Shown here piece after piece: positions 8,440-16,842 of a DNA stretch of 49,454 nucleotides. The notes under the pieces were generated by a model. The model was not told the DNA's origin. It did no database searches and was given only the letters and a program-made list of their open reading frames with translations. How positions within the stretch are numbered: the stretch's first letter is position 1; each line of letters starts with the position of its first letter. The DNA comes from Paenibacillus elgii NBRC 100335. Its GTDB lineage: Bacteria > Bacillota > Bacilli > Paenibacillales > NBRC-103111. Location of the stretch: the NCBI RefSeq assembly GCF_004000865.1, contig NZ_BIMB01000053.1, positions 1 through 49,454 on the forward strand, given 5' to 3'. Position numbers and translations under genes: made by a program.

Positions 8440-11400
8440 TTATTGCATCTGCAACAGCAGCGTCTTAATCTCGTACGGCTTGATGGCAAAAGCGACCGTG
8501 CTCCCATCCTGCCTCTCGCCTGCCGGGCGTTCCATCAGGTCCAGCTCCTGCCAAGCCTCGACCGGCAGATCGCTTGCCAGCTTCACCTCGCCCCGGATTC
8601 CGGCGAACTCGTGCAGCCGCACGATGACGGCTTCGCGGTCTTCGGCCTTTTTGACCGCATCGATCATGACATGCCCTGATGCGCCGCCAGACAAGGAAAG
8701 CAGCGATAAGGCGCTCCGCTCCGGCTTGCCGTATACGGCGGTCACCGGATTGTTCAGCGACCATGCCTCCTGCACGGTTCGGCCTTGATGCCAGTCTCCT
8801 TCGTGCGGCAGCAGCGCGTATGTGAACCGGTGCTCTCCTTGATCGGCACGCGGGTCCGGCACCATCGCCGATTTGATTAGCGACAGGCGCATGACGTTAT
8901 CCTTAACGTCATAGCCGTATTTGCAGTCGTTCAGCAGGCTGACACCGTAATTGCGCTCGGACAGATCGGCCCACTGATGGCCGACCGTTTCGAAACGCGC
9001 ATAATCCCAGCTCGTGTTCCAATGCGTCGGACGCTTGACGTTTCCGAATTGAATGTCGTACGTCGCTTCGGTGGCGCGGATCTCAACCGGAAAAGCGACC
9101 TTGAGCAGCTTCCGCTGCTCGTGCCAATCGACGTTCGTCACAAAGTCGATCCTGCGGCTGGCTGCATACAAAATCATGTCCTGCGCAACGATCGATTGCC
9201 GGTACGTCCATTCGGAATGCACGACCGCCCGGACAGGGCCGGTTTCCGTCACCTCGGCCCGCGTCAGGACGCCGACCGTCTCCATTTTTTCCCGATAAAA
9301 AATGTCAATGTCCCAAGCCTCGTGACGTCCCTTCGGCTTATCCTCGAACACTTGCAGCACGTTGCCCGCTTGCCCCTTTGCCAGCACTTCTCGCTCTGCG
9401 GCCTTATCGTAAAGACGCGTCAGCTGACCTTGTTCGTTCCATTCGATGTCATAGAACGGCGTGGACAAGCTGCTGGCCCCGATCTGAAAAGGCGAGCTTC
9501 CAGTTTCCGGCCCGGCCTCGCCGGCTTCAAACTGCAGGACAGCGTAGCCCATGGACGGCAGACTGTCCGCATTGATGAGCCAATCGCTACCCGATCGCTG
9601 AGACGCAAGCGTGCGGCCTTGAACGTTCCGCCAGCAGCCCTGCTCCATGCCGGGACGAGCTGTCAGGCGGACAATATCGACCCGCTCCCAGGACGCTCCG
9701 TTAAACAGTGTGGCATGGCAGACGTCCGGCACACCGGATTCATCGGAGACTTGCTTGGCGGATTCCGGGAACGCCGATTCGAAAGACACAGCCGGCGTAC
9801 CGCTTTCCGCTTCTGCAGGATGTCCGGCCGCCGATGCTCCGTCAGGGATCAATCGTTCGGCCGCCCGTATCCATGCATTGCTGCCGATACCGAACGCTTC
9901 GGCGTATTCCTCCCGGCAGTCCTCGTACACTTCGCCAATCGACGAGCCGGGGATGATATCGTGAAACTGGTTGCGCAAAATGATTTTCCAGCCCTCGTAT
10001 AGACGGTTTTGCGGGTAGCTTGACCAACCTGCCCCGTCCAGCGCGACGAGCACACTCAGCCACTCCGTTTCACGGTACAACAGCTCCAGCTTCCGGTTCG
10101 CCCGCTTATTGTAGGCTTGGCTCGTGTAGGTCCCCCGATGAAGCTCCAAGTATAGCTCCCCGTCCCACGTATGGACATACCGATCGGTGGCAGCCATTCG
10201 CTCTTGCAGCTGGGCAAAATAGTCGTCTACCCGTCCCGTCGTGACATGCGGCAATCCGGGCATCGACTCCAGCCTGCGGCGCATCTCCAGCATTTCGCGG
10301 TTCACGCCGCCTCCGCCATCCCCATAGCCGTAAGACAGCAGCAGGTGCCGATTCAACTCCTTGTCTCGGTAGCCTTCCCAGATCCCCTGCACGGAGTCGG
10401 GGGTAACGCTGCCGTTATACGTGTAATAGAAGGCTCCTTCGTCACCACCCGGGTCCGGTGTCGTGATGAAATGGGTCAATACCTCGCTGCCGTCGATCCC
10501 CCGCCAACGGAACGTATCGTGCGGCATGCGGTTGTACTGGTTCCAGCTGATTTTCGTCGTCATGAACATGTCGATGCCGGACTTCTTCAATATTTGCGGC
10601 AGCGCCCAGCTGTAGCCGAACACGTCCGGCAGCCACAGGTAGCGGCATTCGACACCGAACTGCTCCCGGAAAAAGCGCATGCCGTACAGCAGCTGGCGAA
10701 CCAGCGACTCGCCCGATGTCAAGTTGCAGTCCGCTTCGAGCCACATCGCGCCGCCCGCTTCCCAGCGCCCTTCGGCGACCCGCTCGCGGATTTGCTCATA
10801 CAGCGTTGGGTAATCGGTTTGCAAGTACTCGTAAAGCTGCGGCTGCGTTTGCAAAAAGACGTAATCCGGGTACATCTCCATCAAGCGGAGCACGGTGGAG
10901 AACGAGCGCGCCGCCTTCTCGCGCGTATGCTTCAGCCTCCACAGCCAGGCGACGTCGATGTGCGTATGCCCGATACAGCGGACCGTAACCGAATGGTGCT
11001 TGGGGATATCGTCCAGCTGCTGGCGCAGGAGATTGCGCGCAGCTTCGAGCGAGGCATAGAACGGCTCCGAGCCGGGAGACGACCAGTCGATGAGCAGGAA
11101 AGCCCGGTCGAGCGCCGACAGCAGCTCGTGGCGTTCCGGCTGGTGCTCGCCGAGCCGTTCCACAGTTTGAAGCGCCGCACGGGCGGTGTAAAACAAGTCG
11201 TCCGCCGCTTCGTCCAGCCAACACAGCTTCGCAAGCCGGAGCCGATTCTCGATCGGAGCGGTCGGTCCGTAGCCGTTCAGTCCGGACCACAGCCGGAAGC
11301 GGAAGCACACCGTGGTGCCTGCGGCGTCCGGCGGGAGGAACACTTCGCCGTGGTTCGTATCTACCCCCTGATAAGGCTCCCCGTTCAAAAACAGCAGCGA

Positions 11401-11700
11401 CTCGAAGCCGCTGTTGCCGCCCCCGCCCGTGCGGCCGAAATCGAAGCGGCCGAGTATTTTTTTGCCCGACCAAGCGGCAGGAATCTCCGCTTCGAAGGCA
11501 AGCCACATATACAGATCACGCCCCGTCCACCGGTCGCCAATCTGCACAGGCTCCCATTCGCCTTCCTCCGATGGATAGGCGGCGATCCTTCCCTCTGCGT
11601 CAAACAGCCGCGACATGGCGGTTACGTCTCTCTCATCGCGGTAGCGGAACAGGTCCAGCTCCCGGATGCGCGCAGCAAGCTTTTCTTCCGTCCATAACAT
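8440..11700 (-). CDS. GH38 alpha-mannosidase
   Basis: This protein of 1,086 residues starts at ATG 11700 (MLWTEEKLAARIRELDLFRY); an ATG three codons upstream overlaps the AAGGGATG ribosome site. The GH38 catalytic domain follows an N-terminal beta domain: metal-binding HTHIDVAWLWRLKHTREKAA, the nucleophile Asp in YLWLPDVFGYSWALPQILKK, and the C-terminal beta-sandwich of the family. It has no signal peptide, so it should trim alpha-mannosides taken up into the cytoplasm. It is preceded by a LacI-type regulator gene in the same direction, and a 16-bp palindrome in its promoter matches the one before the regulator, so the two form a mannoside-responsive pair. No transporter gene is adjacent. The exact linkage specificity is not readable. 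Confidence 0.93.
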   Translation of the reverse strand: MLWTEEKLAARIRELDLFRYRDERDVTAMSRLFDAEGRIAAYPSEEGEWEPVQIGDRWTGRDLYMWLAFEAEIPAAWSGKKILGRFDFGRTGGGGNSGFESLLFLNGEPYQGVDTNHGEVFLPPDAAGTTVCFRFRLWSGLNGYGPTAPIENRLRLAKLCWLDEAADDLFYTARAALQTVERLGEHQPERHELLSALDRAFLLIDWSSPGSEPFYASLEAARNLLRQQLDDIPKHHSVTVRCIGHTHIDVAWLWRLKHTREKAARSFSTVLRLMEMYPDYVFLQTQPQLYEYLQTDYPTLYEQIRERVAEGRWEAGGAMWLEADCNLTSGESLVRQLLYGMRFFREQFGVECRYLWLPDVFGYSWALPQILKKSGIDMFMTTKISWNQYNRMPHDTFRWRGIDGSEVLTHFITTPDPGGDEGAFYYTYNGSVTPDSVQGIWEGYRDKELNRHLLLSYGYGDGGGGVNREMLEMRRRLESMPGLPHVTTGRVDDYFAQLQERMAATDRYVHTWDGELYLELHRGTYTSQAYNKRANRKLELLYRETEWLSVLVALDGAGWSSYPQNRLYEGWKIILRNQFHDIIPGSSIGEVYEDCREEYAEAFGIGSNAWIRAAERLIPDGASAAGHPAEAESGTPAVSFESAFPESAKQVSDESGVPDVCHATLFNGASWERVDIVRLTARPGMEQGCWRNVQGRTLASQRSGSDWLINADSLPSMGYAVLQFEAGEAGPETGSSPFQIGASSLSTPFYDIEWNEQGQLTRLYDKAAEREVLAKGQAGNVLQVFEDKPKGRHEAWDIDIFYREKMETVGVLTRAEVTETGPVRAVVHSEWTYRQSIVAQDMILYAASRRIDFVTNVDWHEQRKLLKVAFPVEIRATEATYDIQFGNVKRPTHWNTSWDYARFETVGHQWADLSERNYGVSLLNDCKYGYDVKDNVMRLSLIKSAMVPDPRADQGEHRFTYALLPHEGDWHQGRTVQEAWSLNNPVTAVYGKPERSALSLLSLSGGASGHVMIDAVKKAEDREAVIVRLHEFAGIRGEVKLASDLPVEAWQELDLMERPAGERQDGSTVAFAIKPYEIKTLLLQMQ

Positions 11701-11740
11701 GACGATCATCCCTTCTCAGTGCAAAATGAATGGTTAAAGC

Positions 11741-11769
11741 ATGTTATAACACGTGTTATATTACGACAA
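11741..11769 (-). promoter_or_regulatory. Mannosidase promoter with LacI-type operator
   Basis: On the minus strand, a possible -35 TTGTCG (11764-11769), a 17-bp spacer and a -10 TAACAT (11741-11746) surround the palindrome TATAACACGTGTTATA (11745-11760). The same palindrome core occurs in the regulator's own promoter (12865-12878). Its place between -35 and -10 fits direct repression. Confidence 0.75.
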
Positions 11770-11818
11770 AAAAATAATGTATTACAAAGCAGCCGATGCT
11801 CTGCGGCCGGCACGGGAG

Positions 11819-12841
11819 CTACAAGCTTTCCCGCGCCATCAGCTTGGCCGGCAGCCATATGCGGGCTGTATCGGTCCGTTCCCTCCGCTCCTCGATGTAT
11901 TCGATCAGCCGATTTCCCGCAGCTTCGCCCATTTCCGCATAAGGTACCTCTACGGCGCTTAGCGAGGGCACCAGTCCCGCATTCATCCGTTCCGTATTGT
12001 CCGCAGCCATAACGAAAAAATCTTGACCGATGCGCATCCCTGTCTCGAAAGCGGCACGGTACAAAGACACCGCCGCACGCGACCAGTTCGTCAAACAGCA
12101 GGGCGCTTCGGGCCCGCCACGCAGCAGCTCCCGCCACCAGCCGCTGTCCTCCGGCCATTCGGCTTGCGGCTTTACCCGAATGCGCGGCTCCATGCCCCGC
12201 TCCCGCATCCAATCGGCGTAAGCCTCCGTCCGCTGGCGATCCCCCCAGTTCGGCCGATGCTCGGGACCGTTGTACAGCTCAACATAGGTCAACGGCTTGC
12301 CGAGCTTGCTCCACGCATAATCGAGCGCGGTCCGGATGCTTTGGGCATAGTCCATCTGTACGGAAGCTACCTCCGCGGCTTCCGGATACCCCTCCACCGA
12401 CACGTAGGGAATGCGGTGGCGTTCGACTTGCTGCCGCCATTCGTCGTCCTGAAAACTCGTCGAGTCCTTGGTGACGATACCGTCGATCCGGCGCTGCAGG
12501 AACAGCTCCACCAAACCTTGCCGATCCGAGGCAAGCTGGGTGCCGCCGTATAGCAGGACGTGGTACCCTTGCTCGGCGCAAGCCTTTTGCAGCCCTTCCA
12601 GCATTTGTGCGAACAGCGGATTGCGCAGATCGCCGCAAGCCGCGATGCAGCGGCTGCGTCCGGTACGCATCCCTTGGGCCTGCGCATCGACGACGTAATT
12701 CAGCTCCTCGATCGCCTGCAGCACGGCCCGCCGCTTCTCCTCGCTGACGCCAATCCCCGGCGTACCGTTAAGCACCGCAGAGACGACGCTGCGGGAGACG
12801 CCGGCTTTTGCCGCCACGTCAAAGCTTGTTACGCGTTTCAA
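11819..12841 (-). CDS. LacI-family transcriptional regulator
   Basis: The protein has 340 residues if it starts at TTG 12841 (second residue Lys, LKRVTSFDVAAKAGVSRSVV), 7-8 bp after AGGAGGGA; the TTG two codons upstream is too close to the ribosome site. Residues 1-60 hold the LacI helix-turn-helix with VSRSVVSAVLNG and the hinge helix. The rest is a periplasmic-binding-protein-like sensor that would bind a sugar. It lies just upstream of the GH38 alpha-mannosidase on the same strand. Identical palindromes in both promoters indicate autoregulation and control of the mannosidase. The inducer is unknown but probably a mannoside. Confidence 0.92.
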   Translation of the reverse strand: MKRVTSFDVAAKAGVSRSVVSAVLNGTPGIGVSEEKRRAVLQAIEELNYVVDAQAQGMRTGRSRCIAACGDLRNPLFAQMLEGLQKACAEQGYHVLLYGGTQLASDRQGLVELFLQRRIDGIVTKDSTSFQDDEWRQQVERHRIPYVSVEGYPEAAEVASVQMDYAQSIRTALDYAWSKLGKPLTYVELYNGPEHRPNWGDRQRTEAYADWMRERGMEPRIRVKPQAEWPEDSGWWRELLRGGPEAPCCLTNWSRAAVSLYRAAFETGMRIGQDFFVMAADNTERMNAGLVPSLSAVEVPYAEMGEAAGNRLIEYIEERRERTDTARIWLPAKLMARESL

Positions 12842-12861
12842 GATCAATCCCTCCTACGCTT

Positions 12862-12890
12862 AAAATAACACGTGTTATATTGGTAGTCAA
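12862..12890 (-). promoter_or_regulatory. Regulator promoter with the same LacI-type operator
   Basis: On the minus strand there is a -35 TTGACT (12885-12890), a 17-bp spacer and a -10 TATTTT (12862-12867). The palindrome ATAACACGTGTTAT (12865-12878) covers the -10 and spacer. Confidence 0.82.
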
Positions 12891-13199
12891 TTACATTTTT
12901 CAGCTTACCACCTTAGCTCCCCTTTTCAACTTATAGATCTCTGTGCCAAGATACGGCTGTCGCAAATTCGTAACATGAGACGGTTGAAAACAACTGGATT
13001 CTGAATTACTGTAAAAAAAGAAACCAATTGGTCTCTTTTTTACCCGTCTAATACAAACGTAAAAAATGCCATAATGTCGGTTAGCGCGGAAAAAGCCGCG
13101 TTTTTCAGTAGCCAGTTTCCTGCATCCGGTTGATGCCATGTTGTACCGAAATAGTACCGACTCACCGGACTTTGAAGCAAAAACAAGGGGGATTTAGTA
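12891..13199. other. Divergent intergenic region with one weak hairpin
   Basis: No convincing gene is present. A near-palindrome flanked by A- and T-runs (13013-13041, GAAACCAATTGGTCTC) could be a weak terminator or an attenuator in the leader of the peroxidase gene. A short direct repeat (agtaccga) lies near 13145-13160. I see no clear -35/-10 pair for the peroxidase. Confidence 0.4.
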
Positions 13200-14513
13200 A
13201 TGATGGACAGTACGCCAGAGGAAGAAAAGAATGATGCCAGAGAGGAGCGGCCAGAAAAGGAAAGTGAATCGATCAGCCGCCGCGAGATGCTCAAGCTGAC
13301 TGCCATTGCCGGAACCGGCGTTGTGCTGGGCATGAGCGGGATGGCAACCTTAATGTCTCTTAAGCACGCCGATCCGGGCCCGGGCTCCGGCATGTCAGCG
13401 ACGAAGCCTCAAGAAGGGGCAAGTGACGCGATCCCTTTTTACGGTTCGCAGCAGGCCGGAATCGCCACTCCTCAGCAGCCGTACGTATGCTTCGCCGCAT
13501 TCGATATTTTACATCAGGATGCCGGGGAATTATTGAAATTATTGCAAGAATGGTCTGCGGCCAGCGCTCTCATGACAGCCGGGAAGCCTTTGAGTGAAGG
13601 TGGAAACGTGACGGCACCACCGGCGGATACCGGAGAAACGAAGGGGCTTTCCCCCTCAAATCTGACTCTCACGTTCGGGTTCGGACCTACGTTGTTCCGG
13701 AGCGACGGCAAAGACCGCTTCGGCCTCGCCTCCGAGCAGCCGGCCGAGCTATCCGATATTCCGCCCATGCCCGGCGACCAGTTCAACCCGCAATGGTGCG
13801 GCGGAGATATCGGGGTGCAAGCATGCGCGGACGATCCGGGCGTCGCTTTCCATGCGATCCGCAACTTGGCCAAAGCCTCCAAGGGAACCGCGGCCATCCG
13901 GTGGGTCCAGAACGGCTACATCGGAGCGCCTGACGGGCAGACGCCGAGAAATCTTTTTGGATTCAAGGACGGCACAGCCAACCGCGAGCTTGATTCGGAT
14001 GCGGCGAGATCGCAGCACGTCTGGGTATCATCGTCCGACGCGCCCGCCTGGATGGCGAACGGCACTTATTTGGTCGCGCGCAAAATTCGCATGTTTCTGG
14101 AGCCGTGGGACCGGGCCACGCTGGCCGAGCAGGAGATTACCTTCGGCCGGCTGAAGGAGAGCGGAGCTCCTTTTGGCAAAAAGAACGAATTCGCCCCCGC
14201 TCCGCTGAGCCAATTTCCGGCGAGCTCGCATGTGTGGCTGGCCCGCAGCGCGGGAACGAAAATGCTTCGTCGGGCTTATAACTACGTCGAAGGGATCGAT
14301 GGTGGGACAGGCGAGTGGGATGCCGGCCTCTTTTTTATCAGCTTTCAGCGGAGCGTCAAGCAGCAGTTCATACCTATGCTATCCCTGCTTGCGAAGCTGG
14401 ATGCGCTCAATAAATTCACTTCGCATGTGTCCAGCGCCGTATTCGCTTGTCCGCCCGGTGCGGGAGAAGGCGGATTTGTCGGCGAGACGCTGTTTCGCTC
14501 CGGAAATCGTTAG
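13200..14513 (+). CDS. efeB: Tat-exported DyP-type (EfeB-like) heme peroxidase
   Basis: This 437-residue protein starts at ATG 13200 behind AAGGGGG. The N-terminus is acidic and then carries a twin-arginine signal, SRREMLKLTAIAGTGVVLGM (about residues 27-46), so the folded heme protein is exported by Tat. The DyP signature GFKDGTAN, with the catalytic Asp of the GxxDG motif, is at about residue 257. A conserved C-terminal Arg lies in FISFQRSV. Such proteins oxidise dyes, porphyrins or ferrous iron with peroxide. EfeB normally sits with efeU and efeO in an iron-uptake operon; neither is present here, so this is an orphan copy, and the symbol rests on domain architecture only. Confidence 0.88.
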   Translation: MMDSTPEEEKNDAREERPEKESESISRREMLKLTAIAGTGVVLGMSGMATLMSLKHADPGPGSGMSATKPQEGASDAIPFYGSQQAGIATPQQPYVCFAAFDILHQDAGELLKLLQEWSAASALMTAGKPLSEGGNVTAPPADTGETKGLSPSNLTLTFGFGPTLFRSDGKDRFGLASEQPAELSDIPPMPGDQFNPQWCGGDIGVQACADDPGVAFHAIRNLAKASKGTAAIRWVQNGYIGAPDGQTPRNLFGFKDGTANRELDSDAARSQHVWVSSSDAPAWMANGTYLVARKIRMFLEPWDRATLAEQEITFGRLKESGAPFGKKNEFAPAPLSQFPASSHVWLARSAGTKMLRRAYNYVEGIDGGTGEWDAGLFFISFQRSVKQQFIPMLSLLAKLDALNKFTSHVSSAVFACPPGAGEGGFVGETLFRSGNR

Positions 14514-14583
14514 TTCCGGTTCGAATTCCTCTATCGCAGGAGAAACGCGGCGAGGCCATTTTTATCAGATCGTATTGCGGGTA

Positions 14584-14589
14584 TATAAT
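14584..14589 (+). promoter_or_regulatory. Candidate -10 box for the exported protein gene
   Basis: A consensus TATAAT lies about 70 bp before the GTG start at 14661. A poor -35-like TTTATC is 17 bp upstream (14561-14566). Confidence 0.4.
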
Positions 14590-14660
14590 ATACATAACTA
14601 TACGGGTCGCAGCAAACATCAGCTAGTCCAATTTCCCATGAGAAATAGAGGTGAAGTTTC

Positions 14661-15302
14661 GTGCTTGTTCAAGCGGTTTTATTGGGGCTGACCCTGCTTC
14701 TCGCCCCGGTCGTATCCTACCTGCAACCGGGTTCCTCTTCACAGCCCGTATCCATTGACACGCTGGATAAAGAAGGTACCGGAACGTTATCGCCGGACGA
14801 GGCGCGGAAGGTCATTGCCAAGCAAGCAGAATCCGTCATTACAGCACTCAAGCATCAAGATATGAAGCAACTGCAGCGGTACATCCATCCGGAAAAAGGC
14901 GTCCGTTTCTCTCCCTATGCTACGATCGATGTGGAGCACGACCTGGTTTTTAAGAGCGAGCAGCTTCCGGGGCTCCCTCAAGACAAAACCGTGTATACCT
15001 GGGGAACGTATGACGGCAGCGGCGCTCCGATCCAGCTGACGTTTCAAGATTATTACAAGCGTTTCGTGTACGACCGGGACTATGCGAAGCCGGAAAAAAT
15101 CGGATACAACGTGCTCGTGAAGCAAGGTAACTCGGTTATTAACATTCGCGAGGCGTATCCGAATTCGATTTTTGTCGAGACCCATTTCAGCCGCGATGCG
15201 GACCATAACGAAATGGGCTGGAGCAGCTTGAGGCTCGTTTTCCAACAGCATGCTGAGGCTTGGTATTTGGTCGGCATTGTTCATGATCAATGGACGATTT
15301 AG
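14661..15302 (+). CDS. Uncharacterised exported protein
   Basis: This 213-residue protein starts at GTG 14661 behind AGAGGTGA. Residues 1-20 (MLVQAVLLGLTLLLAPVVSY) are a signal peptide or membrane anchor without a lipobox Cys. The remainder is a soluble alpha/beta protein with ALKHQDMKQLQRYIHPEKGV near residue 55 and a C-terminal LVFQQHAEAWYLVGIVHDQW. That pattern of a helix plus a final strand ending in a Trp-Tyr-rich segment recalls NTF2-like folds of exported Bacillales proteins, but I cannot assign a family firmly. It is followed by a bidirectional terminator shared with the cobalamin operon. Confidence 0.75.
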   Translation: MLVQAVLLGLTLLLAPVVSYLQPGSSSQPVSIDTLDKEGTGTLSPDEARKVIAKQAESVITALKHQDMKQLQRYIHPEKGVRFSPYATIDVEHDLVFKSEQLPGLPQDKTVYTWGTYDGSGAPIQLTFQDYYKRFVYDRDYAKPEKIGYNVLVKQGNSVINIREAYPNSIFVETHFSRDADHNEMGWSSLRLVFQQHAEAWYLVGIVHDQWTI

Positions 15303-15323
15303 CCATTTTGAAGCAATAATGCC

Positions 15324-15375
15324 AAAAAGGGCCAATCGACGCATCGTTCGACCGACCGCCGATTAGCCCTCTTTT
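15324..15375. terminator. Bidirectional terminator at the end of the cobalamin operon
   Basis: Inverted repeats agggccaatcg and cgattagccct pair with one mismatch and are flanked by an A-run and a T-run. The hairpin sits between convergent genes, the exported protein gene and cbiA. Confidence 0.75.
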
Positions 15376-15381
15376 CACATT

Positions 15382-16767
15382 CTACTGGCCGTACGCTTCG
15401 CAGCATTCCAGCCAGCGTGCCACGATGCCGGGGTTCGAAGCAAAATGCAAATGCGTGTAGCCGGCCACCGTCCGATGGAGCAGGCAGCCGTCTTTTTTCA
15501 CGCCGCGCAATCCCTTCGTCTCGTAAGCATGAGGCAGTTCCGACTTCGGCTCGTAGACGGAGTAATGGAATTCGTGCCCGCGGGCCGTCTCCCCCGCAGG
15601 CAGCAAAAAGTTGCCTTCCGCCCCTGTGACCTCCCGCAGTCCGAGCGCCGCCAGCTTGGTCTGCATCGTCACTTGACCCGGGACGAGGCCCAGCATCGGG
15701 TAGCTTCTCCCCTGCGTATCTCCGATCGCTCCGGTCAAATACATAAAGCCGCCGCATTCGGCCAGCGTCGGAAGTCCGCGCTCCACAGCGCTGCGGATCG
15801 AGTCTATGACCTGCGCCTGGGCGCTTAGCCGCTCGGCAAACTCCTCGGGGAACCCGCCGCCGATATACAAACCCTGTACGTTTTCTGGCAGCGGTTCGCC
15901 CGCCAGTGGCGAGAAATAGACGAGCTCCGCCCCATACAGCTCCAGCAGCTCCAAATTTTCCGGGTAATAAAAATGAAATGCGGCGTCCCGGGCAACCGCC
16001 ATCCGTACGCGGTAACGGCGGGACGGCTCGGCGAACAAGCGCGGCTCCGGGACGACCGGAGGCTCAGACGCTTGCGCAAGCTCCAGCAGCCGATCCATAT
16101 CGACCGTCTGATCAATCCGGTCGGCCAGCGCTTCGAACAAGCCGCCGAGCTCCCCGCGCTCGATGGATGGCACCAGCCCCAGATGCCGTTCCGGGACGGA
16201 AAGCGAGTCCTCCCGCTTCATGTATCCGATAACGGGAATACCGCATTCCTGCTCGATCGCTTCCTTTACGATCCGGTAATGCCCGTCGCTGCCGACCTTG
16301 TTGGCGAATACGGCGGCGATGCGGGCGCGCGGCTCAAGGCACTGGAAGCCTTTCACGATGGCCGCAGCGCTGCGGGCCATGCTCTGGCAGTTGACGACGA
16401 GCAGGACGGGACAATCGAGCAGCAGGCTGATTTCCGCCGTACTTCCCGTATTGGACAAAGGGTCTTTGCCATCGTAAAATCCCATCACGCCTTCGATGAT
16501 CGAAATATCCGCATCCCGGGAAGCCCGGGCGTAAATTTCCTTCACCGTGTCCGGGGTCAGCATCCAGCTGTCCAAATTGCGGGACGGTCTGCCCGTCACC
16601 GCCTTATGATAGGTTGGATCGATATAATCCGGGCCGCATTTGAAGCCCTGCACCGTCATTCCCCGGCGGCGGAGCGCCGCCATGAGTCCGAGGGTGACGG
16701 TCGTTTTGCCCGCCCCGCTTCCCGTTCCGGCGACGACGAGGCTTCGGTGCGCTCTAGATTCGCTCAT
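15382..16767 (-). CDS. cbiA: Cobyrinate a,c-diamide synthase
   Basis: The protein has 461 residues from ATG 16767 (MSESRAHRSLVVAGTGSGAG); an ATG at 16776 and a TTG at 16794 are alternatives close to AAAGGAG. The N-terminal half is a dethiobiotin-synthetase-like ATP-binding domain with P-loop GTGSGAGKTTVTLGL. The C-terminal half is a class I glutamine amidotransferase-like domain with GLYIGGGFPEEF, the Cys nucleophile in LAECGGFMYL and the motif GHEFHYS. It amidates side chains a and c of cobyrinate using glutamine and ATP. It is the last gene of the operon, 75 bp after cbiG, and a terminator follows. Confidence 0.95.
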   Translation of the reverse strand: MSESRAHRSLVVAGTGSGAGKTTVTLGLMAALRRRGMTVQGFKCGPDYIDPTYHKAVTGRPSRNLDSWMLTPDTVKEIYARASRDADISIIEGVMGFYDGKDPLSNTGSTAEISLLLDCPVLLVVNCQSMARSAAAIVKGFQCLEPRARIAAVFANKVGSDGHYRIVKEAIEQECGIPVIGYMKREDSLSVPERHLGLVPSIERGELGGLFEALADRIDQTVDMDRLLELAQASEPPVVPEPRLFAEPSRRYRVRMAVARDAAFHFYYPENLELLELYGAELVYFSPLAGEPLPENVQGLYIGGGFPEEFAERLSAQAQVIDSIRSAVERGLPTLAECGGFMYLTGAIGDTQGRSYPMLGLVPGQVTMQTKLAALGLREVTGAEGNFLLPAGETARGHEFHYSVYEPKSELPHAYETKGLRGVKKDGCLLHRTVAGYTHLHFASNPGIVARWLECCEAYGQ

Positions 16768-16842
16768 GAGGTTCATCGCTCCTTTCCGCTGCAAAGCTGA
16801 GATTTCCGTTTTTACTTCTATACAGCAGTCGTGTGCGTGAGC

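Noticed and set aside
10171..11697. 508-codon plus-strand frame opposite the mannosidase
   Set aside because: His/Arg/Leu-rich shadow of GH38 codons without ribosome site or recognisable domains.
12900..13139. 79-codon minus-strand frame upstream of the LacI-type gene
   Set aside because: No ribosome site, no family features, and it spans a hairpin and a promoter region.
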